From Marinomonas flavescens (GTDB lineage Bacteria > Pseudomonadota > Gammaproteobacteria > Pseudomonadales > Marinomonadaceae): a stretch of 64,000 nt of DNA. Positions 55,710 through 64,000 of the stretch are shown piece by piece. Each line of letters opens with the position of its first letter. Positions within the stretch are counted from its first letter, which is position 1. The position numbers were made by a program, and so were the translations under genes. The DNA is taken from the NCBI RefSeq assembly GCF_004352835.1, contig NZ_SJSB01000001.1, positions 310,001 through 374,000 of the forward strand, in the 5' to 3' direction. The notes below the pieces were generated by a model. It saw nothing but the letters and a program-made list of their open reading frames with translations. It was not told the origin of the DNA and ran no database searches.

Positions 55710-56666
55710 TTATAAAAGAGCTTGTTCGGCCAAGCTTAAATCAAGCGTCGCTTTTAGTAATCTATAAAGGTGAATAGAAGCATCGATCTCTTCTTTTCGG
55801 TTAGTCAGGCTTTCAATGTTTAAGCCCAACGGAACACCAGCAGGTAGCGCTGTTTCGATGATTAATTCCAATGCGCTACGGCAAATTTTAATAGACTCAT
55901 CCAGTGGTGTGGCTGATCCAAGAATCCGGTTTTTTGTGGCAATCGGAACTGAAATTCCTAGCCACTCCATAAACTCAAGCGTTTTTGCGCTGCCACAAGG
56001 TGTGAACGTAAGAATGACTCGTTTTGGGGCAATACCTTGAAGCTTGCATGTTTGCGCATATTGACTAATTAGGTCAGCGGTCGCTTGTGGGTTGTAAACG
56101 GCTTGAGATATGAAAAACTCACAACCTGCTTCGGATTTATTGATTAGGCGAAGGTGTTCGTCTTTTTTCTTGGCGTGGCGCTCGGCAATCGTAACGCCAC
56201 CCAGATTAAAGTCGAGAGGCGTCTCTTCTAATGTTTTATAGGCTTGTGCTAAGGGTAATTTAATATTGCCCTCAGAAGAAGGTGAGCCGACTAGCACAAT
56301 GTCTTTGATGTCAAAATCGTTCCATGCTTCTTGCAGCCATTGAGTAAACTCTTCAGTAGTGCGTGATGACACTGATTTGTAAGTAATAACCGGCTTGTTG
56401 GACGCGTCTTTTAAGCGTTTCGACCAAGCGCGAGGGTCGTGAGTCTCCATAAAAGGAAAAGGGCGAGGCTTGTCTATACGACTGCTTTCATCTTGGATGT
56501 CGTACACAATTAAACCGTCAACTTCTATGTTATCTAAGCGTTGTAACAGCTTTTGGCTAATTTGATCAAGTTGTTCACCCTCAATGGATGCGCGTGGTGG
56601 TGTCGTACCGATGAAGTATACGCCGCGACTAGGGTCGGTAAACTTAGTTGCTAATTCCGATTTCAT
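55710..56666 (-). CDS. methylenetetrahydrofolate reductase-like protein
   Basis: A 318-residue TIM-barrel protein. GCEFFISQAVYNPQATADLI resembles the MTHFR strand with its conserved Gln, and PKRVILTFTPCGS and MEWLGISVP continue the barrel. Other MetF signatures (SFEFFPPK opening with the catalytic Glu) are absent: the N-terminus has YFIGTTPPRAS. So it is a paralog whose activity with folate and FAD is uncertain. It is convergent with the GT9 gene; the stops are 10 bases apart and share a small hairpin. Confidence 0.75.
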   Translation of the reverse strand: MKSELATKFTDPSRGVYFIGTTPPRASIEGEQLDQISQKLLQRLDNIEVDGLIVYDIQDESSRIDKPRPFPFMETHDPRAWSKRLKDASNKPVITYKSVSSRTTEEFTQWLQEAWNDFDIKDIVLVGSPSSEGNIKLPLAQAYKTLEETPLDFNLGGVTIAERHAKKKDEHLRLINKSEAGCEFFISQAVYNPQATADLISQYAQTCKLQGIAPKRVILTFTPCGSAKTLEFMEWLGISVPIATKNRILGSATPLDESIKICRSALELIIETALPAGVPLGLNIESLTNRKEEIDASIHLYRLLKATLDLSLAEQALL

Positions 56667-56845
56667 GATGCCACTCTAATAGTTGATGAGACGGTCGTCT
56701 TTGACGAGGCGTTTCGTTATTCTTTATGTTATACGTATCCTAACAGTGAATAGGTTTCAAGATCATCTGTTTGGTCATGAATAAAACTGAAGATGAAGTG
56801 AGCTAGTTTGATCCACTCGTTGTTCAGGAGAAATGAGGATTTCAT

Positions 56846-57385
56846 ATGCTTGATTTAAAAGCGCTAGAAAGTGGCAAAAAGTCTGGTTTGCCGCCTGTTC
56901 ATAAATGGTCCCCCGATTTTTGTGGTGATATGGATATGGTAGTGAAGGCGAATGGGGATTGGATACACGATGGCGATAAGATAAAACGAGCCAACATGGT
57001 GACGATGTTTTCGCACATTCTATGGTTTGAGAACGCTGAATACTTTTTAGTAACGCCGGTAGAAAAGGTTCGTATACAAGTGGAAGATGCGCCATTTCTG
57101 GTAACTAAATGGCGCAAAATTGAGACGGAAAGCGGTCCGGCGATTGAATTTACGACGTTAACAGAGGATGTGAAAATTCTTGGCGTGGATTGTGACTTAT
57201 GGATGGCTGGTAAATCTCACTCAGAGCGACCTTATATCTCGATGCGTTATGGAATGAAGGCGATGATCCATCGAAATGTATTTTATCAACTTGTCGAAGA
57301 CTTAGTTCCAGTGTCGACACCTGAAGGAAAAGGCATGGGGCTGATAAGTGCTTCAAAAGCGTACTTATTAATCGCAGATGAGTAG
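56846..57385 (+). CDS. DUF1285 family protein
   Basis: A 179-residue cytoplasmic protein. PPVHKWSPDFCGDMDMVVKANGDWIHDG, then MVTMFSHILWFENAEYFLVTPVEKVRIQVEDAPFLV follow the DUF1285 pattern from start to end. Function unknown; the family is common in aerobic proteobacteria. AGGAG lies upstream of the ATG. It precedes the helicase gene by about 100 bases. Confidence 0.9.
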   Translation: MLDLKALESGKKSGLPPVHKWSPDFCGDMDMVVKANGDWIHDGDKIKRANMVTMFSHILWFENAEYFLVTPVEKVRIQVEDAPFLVTKWRKIETESGPAIEFTTLTEDVKILGVDCDLWMAGKSHSERPYISMRYGMKAMIHRNVFYQLVEDLVPVSTPEGKGMGLISASKAYLLIADE

Positions 57386-57482
57386 AGAATCCTCGTGTGT
57401 GCACTCACTAGGCTGAGGTATAATGAGGCTATTCATCATGGCTTATTGGCTGTGTACTTGTTTTTAGAAAGGGGTAGGTTAC

Positions 57483-58826
57483 TTGTTATTCACAGAATTT
57501 GGTTTTGATAATCGTATTTTAGCGTCCATCGGTCATATGGGGTTTGAGGAGGCGACGGAAATTCAGTCGCGTGCTATTCCTGAAGCTATGGCTGGACGTG
57601 ACTTATTGGCGTCGTCTAAAACAGGTTCAGGGAAAACATTAGCGTATCTTTTACCTGCTTTACATCGTGTTTATAAAACACGTGCTTTGTCTAAGAGAGA
57701 TACACGTGTCTTAGTATTAGTACCCACTCGAGAATTGGCTAAACAAGTTTATAGTCAGTTGCGTTTGTTGCTGGCGACTAGCCATTACACTTCTACCTTG
57801 ATTCAGGGCGGAGAAAACTTCAACGACCAGCATAAGCAGTTACAGAAAAACCCACACTTTATTGTTGCTACACCAGGTCGTCTTGTCGATCATTTAAAAC
57901 AGCGCAATGTATTCTTAGATGGGTTGGAATTGTTGATTTTAGACGAAGCCGATCGCATGCTAGATTTGGGTTTTGCTGAAGCGGTGCGTGCTATTAATAC
58001 TGCTGCCAGTCATCGATTAAGACAGACCTTGTTTTTCTCTGCTACATTGGACAATACCGATGTTAGTGAGATTGCCAATGAGTTACTGAAAGATCCTTCT
58101 CGCGTGGCAATTGGTCAGGGATACGATGAGCATAAAGATATCGATCAGCATGTGTATTTGTGTGATCACTTAGACCATAAACAAGACATCTTAAAGCATT
58201 TGTTATTAGGGCAAACGATTAAGCAAGCGATTGTTTTTACAGCGACAAAAAATGATACTGCCCGCTTAGCAGAAATGATTGAAGAGTGGGGATTATCAAC
58301 CCAAGCATTAAATGGCAACCTCTCTCAAGCGGCGCGCAATAAAGTGATGGATAGCTTTGCAAAAGGACAATTTGACGTGCTCGTGAGTACTGATATTGCC
58401 TCTAGAGGCTTGGATATCGCGAGCGTCAGTCATGTCTTTAATTTTGATTTACCGAAACAAGCGGAAGAATTTGTTCACCGTACAGGGCGTACTGGTCGAG
58501 CAGGGTTTAAAGGGGATGCTTATTCGTTGGTGGGTCCTAAAGATTGGCTTAACTTTAAAGCCATTGAAGTTTTTCTTCAGCGCAAATTTGAAAGTGATGT
58601 TATTGAAGGAATGGAGCCAAAATTCAAAGGCTTAGCGCCTGCGAAAGAAGCCCATAAACTTAAGAAAGCACCAGCGGCCGATAAATCACGTAAAACAGTT
58701 AAAAAGACGTCTAGAAAGGGTGCCAGTAAAGATCGCTTTCATGATAATAAACAAGACGGCTTTGATGCCTTTAAATTGCCTGCTAAGCGCTTTATAACCC
58801 CTGTTGATCATGGTGATGAAGAATAG
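57483..58826 (+). CDS. srmB: DEAD-box RNA helicase, SrmB-like
   Basis: A 447-residue helicase. Motifs: TEIQSRAIP (Q motif), SSKTGSGKT, PTRELAKQ, TPGRLVDH, LDEADRMLD, SATL, then TDIASRGLDI and HRTGRTGRAG. The C-terminus is basic and disordered (KKAPAADKSRKTVKKTSRKG), as in SrmB, which helps 50S assembly. The start is TTG 57483 with AAAGGGG about 10 bases upstream; no ATG fits before MGFEEATEIQ. RhlE is the other possible name. Confidence 0.85.
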   Translation: MLFTEFGFDNRILASIGHMGFEEATEIQSRAIPEAMAGRDLLASSKTGSGKTLAYLLPALHRVYKTRALSKRDTRVLVLVPTRELAKQVYSQLRLLLATSHYTSTLIQGGENFNDQHKQLQKNPHFIVATPGRLVDHLKQRNVFLDGLELLILDEADRMLDLGFAEAVRAINTAASHRLRQTLFFSATLDNTDVSEIANELLKDPSRVAIGQGYDEHKDIDQHVYLCDHLDHKQDILKHLLLGQTIKQAIVFTATKNDTARLAEMIEEWGLSTQALNGNLSQAARNKVMDSFAKGQFDVLVSTDIASRGLDIASVSHVFNFDLPKQAEEFVHRTGRTGRAGFKGDAYSLVGPKDWLNFKAIEVFLQRKFESDVIEGMEPKFKGLAPAKEAHKLKKAPAADKSRKTVKKTSRKGASKDRFHDNKQDGFDAFKLPAKRFITPVDHGDEE

Positions 58827-58946
58827 ACAGAGTATTTTTGTTTAATGCTAGGACTGTATTGAGAGTGTTTTTTGGATTTTATTATTTGACAGATTAGCCT
58901 AAAGCGCGTTATTGATTAGTCTTTTCTGTCGGTTGGAGATAAGCCT

Positions 58947-59834
58947 ATTAATCGTTTACCGCCATTAAACTCATTGAAGTGTTTTGAGTCAGCTGCACGT
59001 CATGGCAGTTTTAACAAAGCCGCTCAAGAGCTATCTGTTACGCCTTCTGCGATTAGCCATCAAATTAAAGGCTTGGAAGGGTTTCTAGGGATAGAGTTAT
59101 TTCGAAGGACTAAGCGGAAGGTTATTTTAACGGAAGCCGGTGAATCTTATTTAAAACCCATTAAGCGTATTTTTGAGCAGCTTGAGAGTGCGACGGTGGA
59201 TCTGAAGAGTAAGCAAAAAATAGGCTCTCTTAAATTAGCGGTGGCCCCAGCTTTCTTAACGCGTTGGTTGATGCCAAGAATGGAGCGTTTCCAAGCTCGT
59301 TACCCAGATATTCAAATAGAAATAAGTGCATCTACGGGGTTAATTGATTTTTCGGCTGGTGACATTGATATGGCCGTATATTTTGGTAACGGTGATTGGA
59401 GTGATGTTGAAGCTTATTATTTATCGCCAGCGAAACTTTTCCCTGTTTGTAATCCTAAATTAATTCGGCCTGATCAGCCTATTAATGAACCTGAAGATAT
59501 GCGCTTTTATCCGTTATTGCATGTTACCAAGCGTAAGGATGAATGGCATGATTGGCTATTACAAAACAGTTTAGACCCTAAAGTGTTTCGCCGTGGTTTG
59601 ATGTTTTCTAGTGGCTCTTTAACAGCGGGTGCGGCGGCTCAAGGTTTGGGTATTGCGTTGGCTAATGTGGACTTAGTGATGCCTGAAATTGAAGCGGGCA
59701 CACTGAAAGTTATATTTGATCAGCACTTGGTTAGTACTCGCTCTTTCTATTTAGTATACGAAAAACGCAGTACAGTGACCCCTGCTATGTCGGCATTTAA
59801 AGAGTGGATTATTGAAGAAATGGTTGGAGATTAG
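58947..59834 (+). CDS. LysR-type regulator, GcvA-like, apparent ATT start
   Basis: About 296 residues. The GcvA-type opening RLPPLNSLKCFESAARHGSF is present, then the helix-turn-helix FNKAAQELSVTPSAISHQIKGLE and the ligand domain to WIIEEMVGD. ATG, GTG or TTG codons are missing upstream of the conserved opening; the first usual start, TTG 58974, would remove ten residues of helix 1. ATT at 58947 with GGAG 8 bases upstream is the best fit, a very rare start. It stands between srmB-like and ppnP genes; target unknown. Confidence 0.8.
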   Translation: MNRLPPLNSLKCFESAARHGSFNKAAQELSVTPSAISHQIKGLEGFLGIELFRRTKRKVILTEAGESYLKPIKRIFEQLESATVDLKSKQKIGSLKLAVAPAFLTRWLMPRMERFQARYPDIQIEISASTGLIDFSAGDIDMAVYFGNGDWSDVEAYYLSPAKLFPVCNPKLIRPDQPINEPEDMRFYPLLHVTKRKDEWHDWLLQNSLDPKVFRRGLMFSSGSLTAGAAAQGLGIALANVDLVMPEIEAGTLKVIFDQHLVSTRSFYLVYEKRSTVTPAMSAFKEWIIEEMVGD

Positions 59835-59916
59835 TATAGTCTCTTTGTGAGTATCAAGCGCAAGCAAAGAATGCTTGGGTGAAATGATTTTTTAAATTAA
59901 AGGCTTATGTTTATTT

Positions 59917-60207
59917 ATGAGTACCGAACTAAAAGTTAATAGTTATTTTAATGATAGTGTTAAATCCATCGCGTTAGAAAATCAAGAAGGTGTTTCTACT
60001 GTTGGTGTTATGTCAGTCGGTGAATATGAGTTTGGTACGAGTCAAAGAGAATATATGAGTGTGGTTTCTGGTCGGTTAACGGTTAAGTTACCTAATGAAG
60101 AGTCTTGGAAAACATATGAAAAAGGTGAGTCCTTCATTGTTGAAGCTAATTTGTCTTTTTCTGTGAAAGTAGAAGAAATTACCGCTTATTTATGTCGTTA
60201 TGAATAA
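59917..60207 (+). CDS. ppnP: pyrimidine/purine nucleoside phosphorylase
   Basis: Splits many nucleosides with phosphate to free base and ribose 1-phosphate. The 96-residue cupin matches PpnP (formerly YaiE, DUF1255): VNSYFNDSVKSIALENQEG, TVGVMSVGEYEFGTS, REYMSVVSGRLTVKLP and the C-terminal ITAYLCRYE. It could feed guanine and other bases to guaD and xdhAB of this window. Own terminator. Confidence 0.93.
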   Translation: MSTELKVNSYFNDSVKSIALENQEGVSTVGVMSVGEYEFGTSQREYMSVVSGRLTVKLPNEESWKTYEKGESFIVEANLSFSVKVEEITAYLCRYE

Positions 60208-60230
60208 TCTTAGCGTTTAGACTTTTCTTT

Positions 60231-60261
60231 AAAAAAGGCTGATTAATTATCAGCCTTTTTT
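60231..60261. terminator. bidirectional terminator ppnP/mltD
   Basis: AAAAAAGGCTGAT-TAATT-ATCAGCCTTTTTT, with A and T tracts on both sides, between convergent genes. Confidence 0.9.
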
Positions 60262-60287
60262 ATTGGGTTTATGTCTAGTTCGGCTGT

Positions 60288-61922
60288 TTAGCCGCCAACC
60301 ACGTTAACCAGTAATGTTACCTTGTCTCCGGGTTGTACGTATTTTTTACCGCCAACAATAGGGTTCCATTTGCGAATGTCATTTAATGCAACTCTAAATT
60401 TATTGGCGACCATCGCTAATGAATCTCCAGGTCGAATGGTATAAACCACTTTTTTCATTACGCTTCTGTTACTACTATTTTCTTTAGGCTCTAACCATAC
60501 AACCAGCTTTTTCCCTGCGTGTAGAGGATCAGCTAATCCCATATTATTCCAGCGGGCCAGCGTTTTTGAATCCGTGTCGTATTTTTTTGCGATCAACCAT
60601 AAGCTATCGCCAGCGCTTACGGTGTAGTTAATCTTAATTCGATTACGACCCGGAGCGCGAGACTGCTTTGCAAGTAAGCGTTGATGGGAGCTTAGGGTGT
60701 AGCTTTCTATCTTGTTTCCAGCCACCGGAATCATCAGCTCTTGACCTACTCGAATCATGGTAGAAGACATTTTATTGACTTCTTCTAGAACGGAGGCGGT
60801 GGTGTTGTGATGTTTGGCAACGAGCAATAAATTATCACCTGGTTTAACCGAGTATCGAACCCAAGTGACGCGTTCATTACTTGGAATTTCGGCCAGTTTT
60901 TTGCGGAACAAAGCGGCTTTTTTAACAGGAATAAGCAATCGGTGTGGCCCATCTGGTGCGGTAGCCCATTGATTGAATCCTGGGTTTAGAAGGTACACTT
61001 CATCGATGCTAATGTCTGCCATGTCAGCCGCTTGAGCAAGATCCAGTTGACCGCCGATGTTTACACTTTCAAAATACGGCTTATTGGCAATAAAATGTGT
61101 TTTGTAGTGGTATTTAGCTGGGTCTTTGATGATTTTGGCTAGTGCAAGTAATTTAGGGACGTAAGCGCGTGTTTCATTAGGTAGGTCGAGAGACCAAAAG
61201 TCAGTAGGCTTACCTGCGCGTTTATTTTTTCGAATGGCTCTTAATACCGTACCTTCACCAGAGTTATAGGCAGCGAGTGCTTGCAACCAGTTGCCATCAA
61301 ATAATTTATTTAAGCGAGTTAAGTAAGCAATGGCGGCTTGTGTAGAGCTAACGATATCTCGACGCCCATCGTACCACCAGTTTTGGTCTAGTCCGTACAT
61401 TTGACCTGTAGATGGAATAAATTGCCAAGGTCCAGAAGCTCGTCCATGACTGTAACCAAAAGGATCAAAACCGCTTTCAACAATAGGCAGTAATGCAATT
61501 TCTGTCGGAATTCCTGCTTTTTCTAGCTGAGAAACAATGTAGTACAAGTAACGTTCGCCACGTATTGATACCCGGTTAAGGTAATCTAGATGTGAGCTGT
61601 ACCAGCGCACTTGAGAAGAAAGGCGAGGCTTTTCTATATTTAAATTGAGTTTGAATCCATGGCGCATTCTAACCCATAAGTCCTTTGGCGGCTGTGGGCT
61701 TTTTGAGGCGACAGGAGAAGTACTGTTGTCTGAAGAGGTATCTTCATCAGGCAAAACAGGAGAGACTGTATCAATGAAGCCCGTCTGTTGAGTATCCGCT
61801 TCAACGGTATCAGAATCAGTTTCTAGTCCTGTTTTACTGTTATCGTTTTCGACATTGGATGCTGTTTGACAGCCGCTTAGAACTAGGCTTATCAACAAAA
61901 CCCAAAGAAAATGCTTGATCAT
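60288..61922 (-). CDS. mltD: membrane-bound lytic murein transglycosylase D
   Basis: Cuts peptidoglycan glycan strands to 1,6-anhydromuropeptides. A lipoprotein signal (SLVLSGC, Cys18) anchors this 544-residue protein to the outer membrane. The SLT domain has the catalytic Glu in PIVESGFDPF, then GRASGPWQFIPSTGQMYGL and QALAAYNSGEG. Three LysM repeats follow (RYSVKPGDNLLLVAKHHN, NYTVSAGDSLWLIAKKYD, VYTIRPGDSLAMVANKFR). Next to gloB as in E. coli. ATG 61922 preferred to GTG 61931. Confidence 0.94.
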   Translation of the reverse strand: MIKHFLWVLLISLVLSGCQTASNVENDNSKTGLETDSDTVEADTQQTGFIDTVSPVLPDEDTSSDNSTSPVASKSPQPPKDLWVRMRHGFKLNLNIEKPRLSSQVRWYSSHLDYLNRVSIRGERYLYYIVSQLEKAGIPTEIALLPIVESGFDPFGYSHGRASGPWQFIPSTGQMYGLDQNWWYDGRRDIVSSTQAAIAYLTRLNKLFDGNWLQALAAYNSGEGTVLRAIRKNKRAGKPTDFWSLDLPNETRAYVPKLLALAKIIKDPAKYHYKTHFIANKPYFESVNIGGQLDLAQAADMADISIDEVYLLNPGFNQWATAPDGPHRLLIPVKKAALFRKKLAEIPSNERVTWVRYSVKPGDNLLLVAKHHNTTASVLEEVNKMSSTMIRVGQELMIPVAGNKIESYTLSSHQRLLAKQSRAPGRNRIKINYTVSAGDSLWLIAKKYDTDSKTLARWNNMGLADPLHAGKKLVVWLEPKENSSNRSVMKKVVYTIRPGDSLAMVANKFRVALNDIRKWNPIVGGKKYVQPGDKVTLLVNVVGG

Positions 61923-61977
61923 GGAACTCACAAAAATAATTTTAAGTGGGGATATTCTAAAGGTGTGGCCGTATAGG

Positions 61978-62751
61978 TCAACTAAAAGAATCCTTTGCTC
62001 TTCTTACTTGGCTAAAAGCTGAGACAGAATCATTGGCAATATTTTCACCTAGTTGAGTCGCTGCTTGTGCTACAACCCTTGGTATATGGGTTCTTAGGAA
62101 GGGATTCGTTGCTTTCTCCAGTGCTAGTAAGCTGGGTAGTGTAACCTCATTATTTTTTCTCATCTGACTGCATTCTTGTTGCGCTTTGATCAGCTCTTTG
62201 TTGTTGCTATCGAGGTGTAGGGCAAAACGATAATTGGCTAGTGTGTATTCGTGCGTGCAGTAAACAAGCGTGTTGTCCGGTAATTTTGCAAGCTTATTCA
62301 TGGCATTTAGCATTTGTTCAGGAGTGCCTTCCATGATTCGTCCGCAGCCGCCTCTAAATAAAGTATCACCACATAATAGGGCTGGTGCCGCTTGATCGCT
62401 CACATAGCAAAGATGGTCTAATGTATGGCCGGGTGTTTCTAATACTGAAAATTCCGTTGAAAAAACACGTACAGAGTCGCCTTCTTTTAATGGGTGTGTA
62501 ACAAGTGGGACAAGGTGTTGTGGGCCATAAACCGGGCAGTGGTATTGGTCTTTAAGCTCCTGTACTCCGCCAGTATGATCACTATGATGATGAGTGATTA
62601 TAATGCCTTCTAAGTTAGCACTCTGTTGATTGCCGTATTCTATTACTACCTTTGCATCACCTGGATCTACCGCCCAAAAGCGTGAACTATCTTTCTCTTT
62701 GATTATCCAGATATAATTGTCGCTGAAAGCGTGAAGTGGAATAAATGTCAT
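61978..62751 (-). CDS. gloB: hydroxyacylglutathione hydrolase (glyoxalase II)
   Basis: Hydrolyses S-lactoylglutathione to lactate and glutathione in methylglyoxal removal. The 257-residue metallo-beta-lactamase-fold protein starts MTFIPLHAFSDNYIW and has the zinc motif THHHSDH (His54, His56, Asp58, His59), ETPGHTLDH, CGDTLFRGGCGR and THEYTLANYRFA. ATG 62751 is set by AGGT 5 bases upstream and by the family N-terminus; the frame is open further, to 62862, without resemblance. Confidence 0.95.
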   Translation of the reverse strand: MTFIPLHAFSDNYIWIIKEKDSSRFWAVDPGDAKVVIEYGNQQSANLEGIIITHHHSDHTGGVQELKDQYHCPVYGPQHLVPLVTHPLKEGDSVRVFSTEFSVLETPGHTLDHLCYVSDQAAPALLCGDTLFRGGCGRIMEGTPEQMLNAMNKLAKLPDNTLVYCTHEYTLANYRFALHLDSNNKELIKAQQECSQMRKNNEVTLPSLLALEKATNPFLRTHIPRVVAQAATQLGENIANDSVSAFSQVRRAKDSFS

Positions 62752-62847
62752 AGTGCACCTATATTTTGCGTTATTAGCGAGTGTCTTTCTGTGATGTATC
62801 AATGTTAAGCGCGACGCGCTCACGCCGTTTAAGTAGAGAGTTATTGT

Positions 62848-63585
62848 ATGTTGGATGATCAATCAAGACAATTGTTCCAAGCGTGGTTTCAAACTGAACT
62901 TGGTAAGAGTCTGAGTGAGTTAGAGTGTTCCGAAATTGCACTTGAGATAGACAATGCTGTAGGTTATTACCTAGTAATCCAATCACCGCTTAAAGACATT
63001 CAGTTAGATCAGCATCGTTTGCGAGAGAGTATTCTTATTGTGCCCGAGCTTGAATTGGGAGCACCTAAAAATATAGTGGTCGCTAAGGCGAACGAGTTGC
63101 CGCTTGAGTCGGATGGGGTGGATGTTCATGTGTTGCATCACACCTTAGACCTTTCTTCTATGCCTCACGATGTGATTAGAGAAGCGGCACGAACCCTATT
63201 GCCCAGTGGTAAATTGATCGTCATTGGTTTTAACCCGTTAAGCTTATGGGGAATTCGTCGGTTGTTTTCTAAGCGAATTAAGGCGCCTTGGTGTGGCCGT
63301 TTTATTGGTCATAAGCGCTTAGAAGATTGGCTGAAAGTCGCAGGCTTAACGCTAGAAAAGAAACGTTTTGTGCAATATGAGCCACCAATACATTGTGCGA
63401 AATGGCGTCAACGATGTGGTTGGATTGGTCGCTTATTAAATTCAGGTAAGATGCCATTTGGTGGTATTTACATCATGACAGCCACAAAACAAACACGTCG
63501 CTATATACCGATAAAACCCAGTTGGAAAAGCGCTCGAGTACGAGTGCCTCCTTTTACTAAGCCAGCAGCTAAAGAGATAAAGTAG
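62848..63585 (+). CDS. SAM-dependent methyltransferase-like protein (YafS-like)
   Basis: A 245-residue protein of the class I methyltransferase fold. [49 protein letters not shown] is the typical segment after motif I. Motif I itself (E/DxGxGxG) is not recognisable, so SAM binding may be altered or lost. The place between gloB and rnhA is the same as E. coli yafS. It overlaps the rnhA GTG start by one base. Confidence 0.85.
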   Translation: MLDDQSRQLFQAWFQTELGKSLSELECSEIALEIDNAVGYYLVIQSPLKDIQLDQHRLRESILIVPELELGAPKNIVVAKANELPLESDGVDVHVLHHTLDLSSMPHDVIREAARTLLPSGKLIVIGFNPLSLWGIRRLFSKRIKAPWCGRFIGHKRLEDWLKVAGLTLEKKRFVQYEPPIHCAKWRQRCGWIGRLLNSGKMPFGGIYIMTATKQTRRYIPIKPSWKSARVRVPPFTKPAAKEIK

Positions 63586-64000
63586 TGAAAGATGTAATTA
63601 TGTATACAGACGGTGCTTGTAAGGGCAATCCAGGAATTGGTGGTTGGGGGGCTTGGTTGACCTTCGGGCAGCATGAAAAGCATTTATGTGGTGGCGAGCA
63701 TGATACAACTAATAATCGCATGGAGTTGATGGGCGCTATCGAAGGTCTTAAAGCATTAAAAGAAAAATGCACAGTAACCTTGTACACCGATTCCTCATAT
63801 GTCCAAAAAGGCATCACTGAGTGGTTGGCAGGTTGGAAGCGTAAAGGCTGGATGACGGCATCACGACAGCCGGTCAAAAATAAAGATTTATGGCAAGCTC
63901 TAGATGAGCAATGTCAATTCCATGATGTGACTTGGAAATGGGTGAAAGGTCATGCGGGGATCGAAGGGAATGAGATTGCAGATCAGTTGGCCAATCAAGG
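63585..64000 (+). CDS. rnhA: ribonuclease HI (partial, runs off the window)
   Basis: Cuts RNA in RNA-DNA hybrids. The start is GTG at 63585, overlapping the methyltransferase TAG by one base; 138 codons are present and the end is outside. The four acidic catalytic residues are seen in order: Asp in [11 protein letters not shown], Glu in [10 protein letters not shown], Asp in LYTDSSYV, and the final Asp in GNEIADQLA, with the His loop GHAG. dnaQ would be expected next, as in E. coli. Confidence 0.95.
   Translation, partial: MKDVIMYTDGACKGNPGIGGWGAWLTFGQHEKHLCGGEHDTTNNRMELMGAIEGLKALKEKCTVTLYTDSSYVQKGITEWLAGWKRKGWMTASRQPVKNKDLWQALDEQCQFHDVTWKWVKGHAGIEGNEIADQLANQ

Noticed and set aside
55702-55721. 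GCTCTTTT/AAAAGAGC hairpin between the GT9 and MTHFR-like genes as a terminator
   Set aside because: Weak AT-rich stem without a clear T tract and overlapping the stop region; could help both ends but not convincing alone.

Overview
The window looks like chromosome of a marine gammaproteobacterium of the Oceanospirillales, most probably Marinomonas or a close relative. This is inferred from the best-recognised proteins (FadA, KatG, HpxO, YhbW, HemG, PpnP, and the MltD-GloB-YafS-RnhA order shared with E. coli) and a moderately AT-rich composition. No rRNA or tRNA gene, CRISPR array, prophage or complete insertion sequence was seen.

Layout. 0-5 kb: end of fadA, katG, a DUF2127 membrane protein, hpxO (urate hydroxylase) and a DksA-like zinc finger. 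5-12 kb: mostly poorly characterised envelope or exported genes, including a VasI-like protein, a heparanase-like GH79 enzyme, DUF3422 and YdgA/DUF945. 12-15.4 kb: a tightly packed three-gene operon (GT2 glycosyltransferase, VTT membrane protein, ArnT/PMT-like transferase) that probably makes and uses a lipid-linked sugar to modify the envelope. 15.5-17.6 kb: a sequence-divergent trpBA pair with its own promoter and a palindromic candidate operator.

17.6-24 kb is accessory DNA. It holds several copies of a 69-bp palindromic repeat, a ParE/Phd-type toxin-antitoxin pair, the 3' end of a degraded group II intron, two small HEPN-like genes and integron-type attC sites. All four cassette genes read leftward. 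I interpret 18.1-20.4 kb as an integron cassette cluster without a visible integrase; the intron remnant lies inside one attC, in the opposite orientation to the cassettes. A secreted beta-helix protein and a periplasmic MsrA follow.

24-36 kb: GNAT, a 2OG-Fe(II) oxygenase, a TetR regulator with a clear inverted repeat in front of it, a Bcr/CflA exporter, hemG, and a purine-catabolic operon xdhA-xdhB-guaD with a palindrome inside its likely promoter. Together with hpxO at 3.7 kb and ppnP at 59.9 kb the window covers nucleoside to base, guanine to xanthine, xanthine to urate and urate to 5-hydroxyisourate. 35-46 kb: VanZ-like protein, dbpA, a GGDEF-EAL protein, a HypT-like LysR regulator and a five-gene peptide-type ABC transporter.

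46-64 kb: acpH, a strongly structured candidate small RNA on the minus strand, a circularly permuted GTPase (RbgA/YlqF), yacL-like gene, cti (cis/trans fatty acid isomerase), yhbW, lipopolysaccharide genes (late acyltransferase, kdkA, GT9), an MTHFR-like protein, DUF1285, an SrmB-like helicase, a GcvA-like LysR gene apparently starting at ATT, ppnP, mltD, gloB, a YafS-like methyltransferase and the start of rnhA.

All assignments come from reading protein motifs and remembered family features; no database search was run.
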